Source: Pseudeuparius sepicola
Lineage: Eukaryota; Arthropoda; Insecta; Coleoptera; Anthribidae
Reading direction: 5' to 3'
Assembly: GCA_963920635.1 (NCBI GenBank)
Contig: OY987308.1
Location: forward strand, 996,225 to 1,060,224
Length of the DNA: 64,000 nucleotides
The notes beneath the pieces were generated by a model. It searched no databases, was not told the DNA's origin, and was given only the letters and a program-made list of their open reading frames with translations. The first letter of the stretch is position 1. Each line of letters starts with the position of its first letter. Positions 1 to 11,146 of the stretch are shown piece by piece. The position numbers and the translations under genes were made by a program.

Positions 1-48
1 GTCCCCCCTACAACCCATACAACGCCGAAACATTTGCCAGGCCGTAGG

Positions 49-104
49 AAAAACACGTCAGGCGAAAAACTGTCAAAACTCTGTATATCCCGGACAAAAA
101 AAAA
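49..104 (+). other. A-tract cluster ending in A9
   Basis: A5 (49-53), A5 (65-69), A4 (75-78) and A9 (96-104) lie on one strand within 56 bp, with centre spacings of roughly 16, 10 and 23 bp, so only partly in helical phase. A-tracts in near phase are known to bend DNA and are common in satellites; bending here is inference. The A9 tract is the main site of length change: A10 at 4,688, 7,149, 9,446 and 27,815; A8 at 50,775, 63,400 and 63,563; A11 at 60,119 (by C to A); A12 at 62,086. At 11,095 and 29,464 the last A is G. Confidence 0.6.
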
Positions 105-109
105 TCGCC
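61..109. other. Weaker two-part inverted repeat around the A-tract
   Basis: GGCGA (61-65) is complementary to TCGCC (105-109), and inside it TGTC (71-74) is complementary to GACA (93-96). The large unpaired part holds the A9 tract and the variable site 79. The pairing at 71 is lost in all monomers with C at 71, and changes at 72 occur (7,946 and 26,315; 42,715), so conservation of this fold is doubtful. Recorded because it is present in every copy. Confidence 0.25.
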
Positions 110-129
110 ATTTCTTTATGATTCGATGT

Positions 130-142
130 GCGCCAACGGCGC
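130..142. other. Alternative short hairpin GCGCC-AAC-GGCGC
   Basis: A perfect 5-bp GC-rich stem with a 3-base loop, present once per monomer and overlapping the left arm of the larger inverted repeat, so the two folds compete. Rare copies break it: 20,798 (C to A), 52,779 (C to A), 40,977 (G to C) and 63,935 (G to A). Copies at 10,805, 18,513 and 29,174 (C to T) leave a G-T wobble. There is no sign of compensation here, so I give it less weight than the larger structure. Confidence 0.45.
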
Positions 143-191
143 CTTGTAAAAACTGTTGGGGAGGGTCCCCCCTACAACCCATACAACGCCG
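137..191. other. Extended inverted repeat spanning the monomer junction
   Basis: First full copy of a structure present in essentially every monomer. CGGCG (137-141) and TTGTA (144-148) are the reverse complement of TACAA (window 182-186) plus CGCCG (187-191), a 10-bp inverted repeat with a two-base CC bulge. Nested inside, GGGGA (158-162) pairs with TCCCC (166-170) around a GGG triloop. The total is 15 potential base pairs in 55 nt, with an unpaired 9/11-nt internal loop. In 'a' monomers the inner stem is GGAGA/TCTCC, still fully paired. This could extrude as a cruciform or fold in a transcript from either strand. Its existence as a structure is inferred from complementarity; GGCGC can alternatively pair with GCGCC at 130-134. 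Confidence 0.6.
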
Positions 192-647
192 AAACATTTG
201 CCAGGCCGTAGGAAAAACACGTCAGGCGAAAAACTGTCAAAACTCTGTATATCCCGGACAAAAAAAAATCGCCATTTCTTTATGATTCGATGTGCGCCAA
301 CGGCGCCTTGTAAAAACTGTTGGGGAGGGTCCCCCCTACAACCCATACAACGCCGAAACATTTGCCAGGCCGTAGGAAAAACACGTCAGGCGAAAAACTG
401 TCAAAACTCTGTATATCCCGGACAAAAAAAAATCGCCATTTCTTTATGATTCGATGTGCGCCAACGGCGCCTTGTAAAAACTGTTGGAGAGGGTCTCCCC
501 CACACCCCATACAACGCCGAAACATTTGCCAGGCCGTAGGAAATAAACTACAGGCGAAAAACTGTCAAAACTCTGTATATCCCGGACAAAAAAAAATCGC
601 CATTTCTTTATGATTCGATGTGCGCCAACGGCGCCTTGTAAAAACTG

Positions 648-811
648 TTGGAGAGGGTCTCCCCCACACCCCATACAACGCCGAAACATTTGCCAGGCCG
701 TAGGAAAAACACGTCAGGCGAAAAACTGTCAAAACTCTGTATATCCCGGACAAAAAAAAATCGCCATTTCTTTATGATTCGATGTGCGCCAACGGCGCCT
801 TGTAAAAACTG
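648..811 (+). repeat. Exemplar monomer of haplotype 'a' (type aT)
   Basis: Differs from the reference at monomer positions 160 (G to A), 4 (C to T), 9 (T to C) and 13 (A to C), which travel together. The C-run and its surroundings thereby read GGAGA GGG TCTCC followed by CCCACACCCC. The change creates a BsaI-type GGTCTC site where 'g' monomers have the AvaII-type GGTCC, a simple diagnostic difference. 'a' monomers are a large minority across the whole array and are interspersed with 'g' monomers rather than grouped in one block. Confidence 0.9.
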
Positions 812-1139
812 TTGGGGAGGGTCCCCCCTACAACCCATACAACGCCGAAACATTTGCCAGGCCGTAGGAAAAACACGTCAGGCGAAAAACTGTCAAAACT
901 CTGTATATCCCGGACAAAAAAAAATCGCCATTTCTTTATGATTCGATGTGCGCCAACGGCGCCTTGTAAAAACTGTTGGGGAGGGTCCCCCCTACAACCC
1001 ATACAACGCCGAAACATTTGCCAGGCCGTAGGAAAAACACGACAGGCGAAAAACTGTCAAAACTCTGTATATCCCGGACAAAAAAAAATCGCCATTTCTT
1101 TATGATTCGATGTGCGCCAACGGCGCCTTGTAAAAACTG

Positions 1140-1303
1140 TTGGGGAGGGTCCCCCCTACAACCCATACAACGCCGAAACATTTGCCAGGCCGTAGGAAAT
1201 AAACTACAGGCGAAAAACCGTCAAAACTCTGTATATCCCGGACAAAAAAAAATCGCCATTTCTTTATGATTCGATGTGCGCCAACGGCGCCTTGTAAAAA
1301 CTG
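1140..1303 (+). repeat. Exemplar monomer carrying allele K (type gK)
   Basis: At 52-58 the K allele differs from allele A by three substitutions (52 A to T, 54 C to A, 57 G to T) and is nearly always accompanied by C at 71. It introduces TAA in one plus-strand frame and an AATAAA string; I assign neither a function. Exceptions with T at 71 occur at about 484, 8,522, 16,887, 18,199, 19,019, 26,891, 54,605 and 55,589, consistent with short conversion tracts ending between 58 and 71. Confidence 0.9.
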
Positions 1304-2287
1304 TTGGGGAGGGTCCCCCCTACAACCAATACAACGCCGAAACATTTGCCAGGCCGTAGGAAATAAACTACAGGCGAAAAACCGTCAAAACTCTGTATAT
1401 CCCGGACAAAAAAAAATCGCCATTTCTTTATGATTCGATGTGCGCCAACGGCGCCTTGTAAAAACTGTTGGAGAGGGTCTCCCCCACACCCCATACAACG
1501 CCGAAACATTTGCCAGGCCGTAGGAAAAACACGTCAGGCGAAAAACTGTCAAAACTCTGTATATCCCGGACAAAAAAAAATCGCCATTTCTTTATGATTC
1601 GATGTGCGCCAACGGCGCCTTGTAAAAACTGTTGGGGAGGGTCCCCCCTACAACCCATACAACGCCGAAACATTTGCCAGGCCGTAGGAAAAACACGTCA
1701 GGCGAAAAACTGTCAAAACTCTGTATATCCCGGACAAAAAAAAATCGCCATTTCTTTATGATTCGATGTGCGCCAACGGCGCCTTGTAAAAACTGTTGGG
1801 GAGGGTCCCCCCTACAACCCATACAACGCCGAAACATTTGCCAGGCCGTAGGAAAAACACGACAGGCGAAAAACTGTCAAAACTCTGTATATCCCGGACA
1901 AAAAAAAATCGCCATTTCTTTATGATTCGATGTGCGCCAACGGCGCCTTGTAAAAACTGTTGGGGAGGGTCCCCCCTACAACCCATACAACGCCGAAACA
2001 TTTGCCAGGCCGTAGGAAAAACACGACAGGCGAAAAACTGTCAAAACTCTGTATATCCCGGACAAAAAAAAATCGCCATTTCTTTATGATTCGATGTGCG
2101 CCAACGGCGCCTTGTAAAAACTGTTGGGGAGGGTCCCCCCTACAACCCATACAACGCCGAAACATTTGCCAGGCCGTAGGAAAAACACGTCAGGCGAAAA
2201 ACTGTCAAAACTCTGTATATCCCGGACAAAAAAAAATCGCCATTTCTTTATGATTCGATGTGCGCCAACGGCGCCTTCTAAAAACTA

Positions 2288-2451
2288 TTGGAGAGGGTCT
2301 CCCCCACACCCCATACAACGCCGAAACATTTGCCAGGCCGTAGGAAAAACACGACAGGCGAAAAACTGTCAAAACTCTGTATATCCCGGACAAAAAAAAA
2401 TCGCCATTTCTTTATGATTCGATGTGCGCCAACGGCGCCTTGTAAAAACTG
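2288..2451 (+). repeat. Exemplar monomer of subtype 'i' (type iA)
   Basis: Carries A instead of G at monomer position 155 (window 2,286) on an 'a' haplotype background. Throughout the window this base occurs only next to the 'a' block, so it arose on that haplotype and has not been transferred to 'g' monomers. This copy also follows a private G to C change at position 146 (window 2,278) that is repeated at 20,813, a useful marker for the large duplication. Confidence 0.85.
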
Positions 2452-3599
2452 TTGGAGAGGGTCTCCCCCACACCCCATACAACGCCGAAACATTTGCCAG
2501 GCCGTAGGAAATAAACTACAGGCGAAAAACCGTCAAAAATCTGTATATCCCGGACAAAAAAAAATCGCCATTTCTTTATGATTCGATGTGCGCCAACGGC
2601 GCCTTGTAAAAACTATTGGAGAGGGTCTCCCCCACACCCCATACAACGCCGAAACATTTGCCAGGCCGTAGGAAATAAACTACAGGCGAAAAACCGTCAA
2701 AACTCTGTATATCCCGGACAAAAAAAAATCGCCATTTCTTTATGATTCGATGTGCGCCAACGGCGCCTTGTAAAAACTGTTGGGGAGGGTCCCCCCTACA
2801 ACCCATACAACGCCGAAACATTTGCCAGGCCGTAGGAAAAACACGTCAGGCGAAAAACTGTCAAAACTCTGTATATCCCGGACAAAAAAAAATCGCCATT
2901 TCTTTATGATTCGATGTGCGCCAACGGCGCCTTGTAAAAACTGTTGGGGAGGGTCCCCCCTACAACCCATACAACGCCGAAACATTTGCCAGGCCGTAGG
3001 AAAAACACGACAGGCGAAAAACTGTCAAAACTCTGTATATCCCGGACAAAAAAAAATCGCCATTTCTTTATGATTCGATGTGCGCCAACGGCGCCTTGTA
3101 AAAACTGTTGGGGAGGGTCCCCCCTACAACCCATACAACGCCGAAACATTTGCCAGGCCGTAGGAAAAACACGACAGGCGAAAAACTGTCAAAACTCTGT
3201 ATATCCCGGACAAAAAAAAATCGCCATTTCTTTATGATTCGATGTGCGCCAACGGCGCCTTGTAAAAACTGTTGGAGAGGGTCTCCCCCACACCCCATAC
3301 AACGCCGAAACATTTGCCAGGCCGTAGGAAATAAACTACAGGCGAAAAACCGTCAAAAATCTGTATATCCCGGACAAAAAAAAATCGCCATTTCTTTATG
3401 ATTCGATGTGCGCCAACGGCGCCTTGTAAAAACTGTTGGGGAGGGTCCCCCCTACAACCCATACAACGCCGAAACATTTGCCAGGCCGTAGGAAAAACAC
3501 GACAGGCGAAAAACTGTCAAAACTCTGTATATCCCGGACAAAAAAAAATCGCCATTTCTTTATGATTCGATGTGCGCCAACGGCGCCTTGTAAAAACTG

Positions 3600-3763
3600 T
3601 TGGGGAGGGTCCCCCCTACAACCCATACAACGCCGAAACATTTGCCAGGCCGTAGGAAATAAACTACAGGCGAAAAACCGTCAAAACTCTGTATATCCCG
3701 GACAAAAAAAAATCGCCATTTCTTTATGATTCGATGTGCGCCAACGGCGCCTTGTAAAAACTG
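3600..3763 (+). repeat. Monomer converted between duplicates (K here, A in copy 2)
   Basis: Within otherwise identical surroundings, this unit carries the K allele with C at 71, while its partner at 22,135-22,298 carries allele A with T at 71. Sites before 52 and after 71 agree in both, so a tract as short as about 20 bp has been exchanged. This looks like gene conversion from a nearby monomer rather than point mutation, because four linked differences switch together. Confidence 0.75.
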
Positions 3764-4255
3764 TTGGGAAGGGTCCCCCCTACAACCCATACAACGCCGA
3801 AACATTTGCCAGGCCGTAGGAAAAACACGTCAGGCGAAAAACTGTCAAAACTCTGTATATCCCGGACAAAAAAAAATCGCCATTTCTTTATGATTCGATG
3901 TGCGCCAACGGCGCCTTGTAAAAACTGTTGGGGAGGGTCCCCCCTACAACCCATACAACGCCGAAACATTTGCCAGGCCGTAGGAAAAACACGACAGGCG
4001 AAAAACTGTCAAAACTCTGTATATCCCGGACAAAAAAAAATCGCCATTTCTTTATGATTCGATGTGCGCCAACGGCGCCTTGTAAAAACTGTTGGAGAGG
4101 GTCTCCCCCACACCCCATACAACGCCGAAACATTTGCCAGGCCGTAGGAAATAAACTACAGGCGAAAAACCGTCAAAAATCTGTATATCCCGGACAAAAA
4201 AAAATCGCCATTTCTTTATGATTCGATGTGCGCCAACGGCGCCTTGTAAAAACTG

Positions 4256-4419
4256 TTGGGGAGGGTCCCCCCTACAACCCATACAACGCCGAAACATTTG
4301 CCAGGCCGTAGGAAATAAACTACAGGCGAAAAACCGTCAAAACTCTGTATATCCCGGACAAAAAAAAATCGCCATTTCTTTATGATTCGATGTGCGCCAA
4401 CGGCGCCTTGTAAAAACTG
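4256..4419 (+). repeat. One monomer present in copy 1, absent from copy 2
   Basis: Copy 1 reads aKx, gK, aK, aKx, iK from 4,092; copy 2 reads aKx, aK, aKx, iK from 22,627. The missing unit is this gK monomer, an exact 164-bp in-register difference that leaves no scar. It is what unequal exchange or slippage between neighbouring monomers would produce. Direction (loss or gain) cannot be told from two copies. Confidence 0.85.
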
Positions 4420-6716
4420 TTGGAGAGGGTCTCCCCCACACCCCATACAACGCCGAAACATTTGCCAGGCCGTAGGAAATAAACTACAGGCGAAAAACCG
4501 TCAAAACTCTGTATATCCCGGACAAAAAAAAATCGCCATTTCTTTATGATTCGATGTGCGCCAACGGCGCCTTGTAAAAACTGTTGGAGAGGGTCTCCCC
4601 CACACCCCATACAACGCCGAAACATTTGCCAGGCCGTAGGAAATAAACTACAGGCGAAAAACCGTCAAAAATCTGTATATCCCGGACAAAAAAAAAATCG
4701 CCATTTCTTTATGATTCGATGTGCGCCAACGGCGCCTTGTAAAAACTATTGGAGAGGGTCTCCCCCACACCCCATACAACGCCGAAACATTTGCCAGGCC
4801 GTAGGAAATAAACTACAGGCGAAAAACCGTCAAAACTCTGTATATCCCGGACAAAAAAAAATCGCCATTTCTTTATGATTCGATGTGCGCCAACGGCGCC
4901 TTGTAAAAACTGTTGGGGAGGGTCCCCCCTACAACCCATACAACGCCGAAACATTTGCCAGGCCGTAGGAAATAAACTACAGGCGAAAAACCGTCAAAAC
5001 TCTGTATATCCCGGACAAAAAAAAATCGCCATTTCTTTATGATTCGATGTGCGCCAACGGCGCCTTGTAAAAACTGTTGGGGAGGGTCCCCCCTACAACC
5101 CATACAACGCCGAAACATTTGCCAGGCCGTAGGAAAAACACGTCAGGCGAAAAACTGTCAAAACTCTGTATATCCCGGACAAAAAAAAATCGCCATTTCT
5201 TTATGATTCGATGTGCGCCAACGGCGCCTTGTAAAAACTGTTGGGGAGGGTCCCCCCTACAACCCATACAACGCCGAAACATTTGCCAGGCCGTAGGAAA
5301 AACACGTCAGGCGAAAAACTGTCAAAACTCTGTATATCCCGGACAAAAAAAAATCGCCATTTCTTTATGATTCGATGTGCGCCAACGGCGCCTTGTAAAA
5401 ACTGTTGGGGAGGGTCCCCCCTACAACCCATACAACGCCGAAACATTTGCCAGGCCGTAGGAAAAACACGACAGGCGAAAAACTGTCAAAACTCTGTATA
5501 TCCCGGACAAAAAAAAATCGCCATTTCTTTATGATTCGATGTGCGCCAACGGCGCCTTGTAAAAACTGTTGGGGAGGGTCCCCCCTACAACCCATACAAC
5601 GCCGAAACATTTGCCAGGCCGTAGGAAATAAACTACAGGCGAAAAACCGTCAAAACTCTGTATATCCCGGACAAAAAAAAATCGCCATTTCTTTATGATT
5701 CGATGTGCGCCAACGGCGCCTTGTAAAAACTGTTGGAGAGGGTCTCCCCCACACCCCATACAACGCCGAAACATTTGCCAGGCCGTAGGAAATAAACTAC
5801 AGGCGAAAAACCGTCAAAACTCTGTATATCCCGGACAAAAAAAAATCGCCATTTCTTTATGATTCGATGTGCGCCAACGGCGCCTTGTAAAAACTGTTGG
5901 AGAGGGTCTCCCCCACACCCCATACAACGCCGAAACATTTGCCAGGCCGTAGGAAAAACACGTCAGGCGAAAAACTGTCAAAACTCTGTATATCCCGGAC
6001 AAAAAAAAATCGCCATTTCTTTATGATTCGATGTGCGCCAACGGCGCCTTGTAAAAACTGTTGGGGAGGGTCCCCCCTACAACCCATACAACGCCGAAAC
6101 ATTTGCCAGGCCGTAGGAAATAAACTACAGGCGAAAAACCGTCAAAAATCTGTATATCCCGGACAAAAAAAAATCGCCATTTCTTTATGATTCGATGTGC
6201 GCCAACGGCGCCTTGTAAAAACTGTTGGGGAGGGTCCCCCCTACAACCCATACAACGCCGAAACATTTGCCAGGCCGTAGGAAATAAACTACAGGCGAAA
6301 AACCGTCAAAACTCTGTATATCCCGGACAAAAAAAAATCGCCATTTCTTTATGATTCGATGTGCGCCAACGGCGCCTTGTAAAAACTGTTGGGGAGGGTC
6401 CCCCCTACAACCCATACAACGCCGAAACATTTGCCAGGCCGTAGGAAAAACACGACAGGCGAAAAACTGTCAAAACTCTGTATATCCCGGACAAAAAAAA
6501 ATCGCCATTTCTTTATGATTCGATGTGCGCCAACGGCGCCTTGTAAAAACTGTTGGGGAGGGTCCCCCCTACAACCCATACAACGCCGAAACATTTGCCA
6601 GGCCGTAGGAAAAACACGTCAGGCGAAAAACTGTCAAAACTCTGTATATCCCGGACAAAAAAAAATCGCCATTTCTTTATGATTCGATGTGCGCCAACGG
6701 CGCCTTGTAAAAACTG

Positions 6717-6880
6717 TTGGAGAGGGTCCCCCCTACAACCCATACAACGCCGAAACATTTGCCAGGCCGTAGGAAATAAACTACAGGCGAAAAACCGTCA
6801 AAACTCTGTATATCCCGGACAAAAAAAAATCGCCATTTCTTTATGATTCGATGTGCGCCAACGGCGCCTTGTAAAAACTG
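6717..6880 (+). repeat. Reciprocal recombinant monomer (A at 160, 'g' state after)
   Basis: The reciprocal of 'w': A at 160 with C at 4, which leaves an A-C mismatch in the inner stem. Seen only three times, here, at 25,087 (the duplicate of this copy) and at 53,457, so two independent occurrences at most. Confidence 0.85.
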
Positions 6881-9341
6881 TTGGGGAGGGTCCCCCCTAC
6901 AACCCATACAACGCCGAAACATTTGCCAGGCCGTAGGAAAAACACGTCAGGCGAAAAACTGTCAAAACTCTGTATATCCCGGACAAAAAAAAATCGCCAT
7001 TTCTTTATGATTCGATGTGCGCCAACGGCGCCTTGTAAAAACTGTTGGGGAGGGTCCCCCCTACAACCCATACAACGCCGAAACATTTGCCAGGCCGTAG
7101 GAAAAACACGACAGGCGAAAAACTGTCAAAACTCTGTATATCCCGGACAAAAAAAAAATCGCCATTTCTTTATGATTCGATGTGCGCCAACGGCGCCTTG
7201 TAAAAACTGTTGGAGAGGGTCTCCCCCACACCCCATACAACGCCGAAACATTTGCCAGGCCGTAGGAAATAAACTACAGGCGAAAAACCGTCAAAAATCT
7301 GTATATCCCGGACAAAAAAAAATCGCCATTTCTTTATGATTCGATGTGCGCCAACGGCGCCTTGTAAAAACTGTTGGAGAGGGTCTCCCCCACACCCCAT
7401 ACAACGCCGAAACATTTGCCAGGCCGTAGGAAATAAACTACAGGCGAAAAACCGTCAAAACTCTGTATATCCCGGACAAAAAAAAATCGCCATTTCTTTA
7501 TGATTCGATGTGCGCCAACGGCGCCTTGTAAAAACTGTTGGGGAGGGTCCCCCCTACAACCCATACAACGCCGAAACATTTGCCAGGCCGTAGGAAAAAC
7601 ACGACAGGCGAAAAACTGTCAAAACTCTGTATATCCCGGACAAAAAAAAATCGCCATTTCTTTATGATTCGATGTGCGCCAACGGCGCCTTGTAAAAACT
7701 GTTGGAGAGGGTCTCCCCCACACCCCATACAACGCCGAAACATTTGCCAGGCCGTAGGAAATAAACTACAGGCGAAAAACCGTCAAAACTCTGTATATCC
7801 CGGACAAAAAAAAATCGCCATTTCTTTATGATTCGATGTGCGCCAACGGCGCCTTGTAAAAACTGTTGGGGAGGGTCCCCCCTACAACCCATACAACGCC
7901 GAAACATTTGCCAGGCCGTAGGAAAAACACGTCAGGCGAAAAACTATCAAAACTCTGTATATCCCGGACAAAAAAAAATCGCCATTTCTTTATGATTCGA
8001 TGTGCGCCAACGGCGCCTTGTAAAAACTGTTGGGGAGGGTCCCCCCTACAACCCATACAACGCCGAAACATTTGCCAGGCCGTAGGAAATAAACTACAGG
8101 CGAAAAACCGTCAAAACTCTGTATATCCCGGACAAAAAAAAATCGCCATTTCTTTATGATTCGATGTGCGCCAACGGCGCCTTGTAAAAACTGTTGGGGA
8201 GGGTCCCCCCTACAACCCATACAACGCCGAAACATTTGCCAGGCCGTAGGAAAAACACGACAGGCGAAAAACCGTCAAAACTCTGTATATCCCGGACAAA
8301 AAAAAATCGCCATTTCTTTATGATTCGATGTGCGCCAACGGCGCCTTGTAAAAACTGTTGGAGAGGGTCTCCCCCACACCCCATACAACGCCGAAACATT
8401 TGCCAGGCCGTAGGAAAAACACGTCAGGCGAAAAACTGTCAAAACTCTGTATATCCCGGACAAAAAAAAATCGCCATTTCTTTATGATTCGATGTGCGCC
8501 AACGGCGCCTTGTAAAAACTATTGGAGAGGGTCTCCCCCACACCCCATACAACGCCGAAACATTTGCCAGGCCGTAGGAAATAAACTACAGGCGAAAAAC
8601 TGTCAAAAATCTGTATATCCCGGACAAAAAAAAATCGCCATTTCTTTATGATTCGATGTGCGCCAACGGCGCCTTGTAAAAACTGATGGGGAGGGTCCCC
8701 CCTACAACCCATACAACGCCGAAACATTTGCCAGGCCGTAGGAAAAACACGTCAGGCGAAAAACTGTCAAAACCCTGTATATCCCGGACAAAAAAAAATC
8801 GCCATTTCTTTATGATTCGATGTGCGCCAACGGCGCCTTGTAAAAACTGTTGGAGAGGGTCTCCCCCACACCCCATACAACGCCGAAACATTTGCCAGGC
8901 CGTAGGAAAAACACGTCAGGCGAAAAACTGTCAAAACTCTGTATATCCCGGACAAAAAAAAATCGCCATTTCTTTATGATTCGATGTGCGCCAACGGCGC
9001 CTTGTAAAAACTATTGGAGAGGGTCTCCCCCACACCCCATACAACGCCGAAACATTTGCCAGGCCGTAGGAAATAAACTACAGGCGAAAAACCGTCAAAA
9101 CTCTGTATATCCCGGACAAAAAAAAATCGCCATTTCTTTATGATTCGATGTGCGCCAACGGCGCCTTGTAAAAACTGTTGGGGAGGGTCCCCCCTACAAC
9201 CCATACAACGCCGAAACATTTGCCAGGCCGTAGGAAAAACACGACAGGCGAAAAACTGTCAAAACTCTGTATATCCCGGACAAAAAAAAATCGCCATTTC
9301 TTTATGATTCGATGTGCGCCAACGGCGCCTTGTAAAAACTG

Positions 9342-10162
9342 TTGGGGAGGGTCCCCCCTACAACCCATACAACGCCGAAACATTTGCCAGGCCGTAGGAA
9401 ATAAACTACAGGCGAAAAACCGTCAAAACTCTGTATATCCCGGACAAAAAAAAAATCGCCATTTCTTTATGATTCGATGTGCGCCAACGGCGCCTTGTAA
9501 AAACTGTTGGGGAGGGTCCCCCCTACAACCCATACAACGCCGAAACATTTGCCAGGCCGTAGGAAAAACACGACAGGCGAAAAACCGTCAAAACTCTGTA
9601 TATCCCGGACAAAAAAAAATCGCCATTTCTTTATGATTCGATGTGCGCCAACGGCGCCTTGTAAAAACTGTTGGGGAGGGTCCCCCCTACAACCCATACA
9701 ACGCCGAAACATTTGCCAGGCCGTAGGAAAAACACGACAGGCGAAAAACTGTCAAAAATCTGTATATCCCGGACAAAAAAAAATCGCCATTTCTTTATGA
9801 TTCGATGTGCGCCAACGGCGCCTTGTAAAAACTGTTGGGGAGGGTCCCCCCTACAACCCATACAACGCCGAAACATTTGCCAGGCCGTAGGAAAAACACG
9901 TCAGGCGAAAAACTGTCAAAACTCTGTATATCCCGGACAAAAAAAAATCGCCATTTCTTTATGATTCGATGTGCGCCAACGGCGCCTTGTAAAAACTGTT
10001 GGAGAGGGTCTCCCCCACACCCCATACAACGCCGAAACATTTGCCAGGCCGTAGGAAAAACACGTCAGGCGAAAAACTGTCAAAACTCTGTATATCCCGG
10101 ACAAAAAAAAATCGCCATTTCTTTATGATTCGATGTGCGCCAACGGCGCCTTGTAAAAACTA
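9342..10162 (+). repeat. Related five-monomer block upstream of the six-mers
   Basis: Reads gK, gAc, gAx, gT, aT, the first five monomers of the six-mer unit, 1,804 bp (11 monomers) before the next copy; it then continues with iK instead of gT. It is probably the source of, or an older relative of, the doubled units. The first monomer has an A10 tract (9,446) that the later units lack. The same block with A10 is in copy 2 at 27,711-28,531. Confidence 0.8.
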
Positions 10163-11146
10163 TTGGAGAGGTTCTCCCCCACACCCCATACAACGCCGAA
10201 ACATTTGCCAGGCCGTAGGAAATAAACTACAGGCGAAAAACCGTCAAAACTCTGTATATCCCGGACAAAAAAAAATCGCCATTTCTTTATGATTCGATGT
10301 GCGCCAACGGCGCCTTGTAAAAACTGTTGGGGAGGGTCCCCCCTACAACCCATACAACGCCGAAACATTTGCCAGGCCGTAGGAAAAACACGACAGGCGA
10401 AAAACTGTCAAAACTCTGTATATCCCGGACAAAAAAAAATCGCCATTTCTTTATGATTCGATGTGCGCCAACGGCGCCTTGTAAAAACTGTTGGGGAGGG
10501 TCCCCCCTACAACCCATACAACGCCGAAACATTTGCCAGGCCGTAGGAAAAACACGTCAGGCGAAAAACTGTCAAAACTCTGTATATCCCGGACAAAAAA
10601 AAATCGCCATTTCTTTATGATTCGATGTGCGCCAACGGCGCCTTGTAAAAACTATTGGAGAGGGTCTCCCCCACACCCCATACAACGCCGAAACATTTGC
10701 CAGGCCGTAGGAAAAACACGACAGGCGAAAAACTGTCAAAACTCTGTATATCCCGGACAAAAAAAAATCGCCATTTCTTTATGATTCGATGTGCGCCAAC
10801 GGCGTCTTGTAAAAACTGTTGGGGAGGGTCCCCCCTACAACCCATACAACGCCGAAACATTTGCCAGGCCGTAGGAAAAACACGTCAGGCGAAAAACTGT
10901 CAAAACTCTGTATATCCCGGACAAAAAAAAATCGCCATTTCTTTATGATTCGATGTGCGCCAACGGCGCCTTGTAAAAACTGTTGGGGAGGGTCCCCCCT
11001 ACAACCCATACAACGCCGAAACATTTGCCAGGCCGTAGGAAAAACACGTCAGGCGAAAAACTGTCAAAACTCTGTATATCCCGGACAAAAAAAAGTCGCC
11101 ATTTCTTTATGATTCGATGTGCGCCAACGGCGCCTTGTAAAAACTG

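Larger units (their letters stand above)
1..164 (+). repeat. Reference monomer (type gT) and its internal map
   Basis: Used here to number all copies. Landmarks in order: C6 run at 3-8; TACAA at 9-13 and again at 18-22; three-allele site at 52-58; A5 at 65-69; variable T/C at 71 and C/A at 79; TATAT at 84-88; A9 tract at 96-104; TTCGA at 122-126; GCGCC at 130-134 and GGCGC at 138-142, with a GGCGCC palindrome at 138-143; TTGTA at 144-148; G4A at 158-162. The haplotype-defining positions are 160, 4, 9 and 13 (linked), 155, 52-58, 71 and 79. Because 164 is not a multiple of three, reading frame shifts from copy to copy, which argues against a coding repeat. Confidence 0.95.

Noticed and set aside
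52..60. CACGTCA in T alleles as a bZIP/CRE-like binding site
   Set aside because: A seven-base match created by one polymorphic base; nothing else supports regulation here.
120..130. RNA polymerase III B box (GATTCGATG), with T9 on the minus strand as terminator
   Set aside because: The B-box match lacks the second G and the final CC, no A box lies at a suitable distance, and the T-run is on the opposite strand.
121..140. CENP-B box (TTCG followed by A and CGGG at fixed spacing)
   Set aside because: TTCG at 122-125 is present, but the required A and CGGG positions do not match on this strand, and the CCCG at 89-92 does not fit the reverse form.
153..194. Hammerhead-ribozyme-like order (CTGNTG, hairpin, GAAAC)
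   Set aside because: The core CUGANGA is not matched: ordinary monomers read CTGTTGG, and the 8,686-type variant CTGATGG still lacks the final GA. Spacing to GAAAC is also too long.
116..361. Minus-strand open frames of 81 codons starting at ATG and recurring in nearly every monomer
   Set aside because: They arise because the 164-bp repeat happens to lack stops in that frame for 1.5 units. They overlap each other out of frame and show substitutions without synonymous bias, including K-allele differences. I regard them as repeat shadows.
156..449. Plus-strand open frames of about 97 codons, one per 'g' or 'a' monomer pair
   Set aside because: They span almost two monomers, mostly start at TTG rather than ATG, overlap their own next copy, and are broken by TAA wherever a K allele occurs. 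Frame shifts every 164 bp. No domain or codon pattern is visible.
1189..1206. AATAAA in K alleles as a polyadenylation signal
   Set aside because: It is a by-product of a three-base allele difference, with no transcript or gene context.
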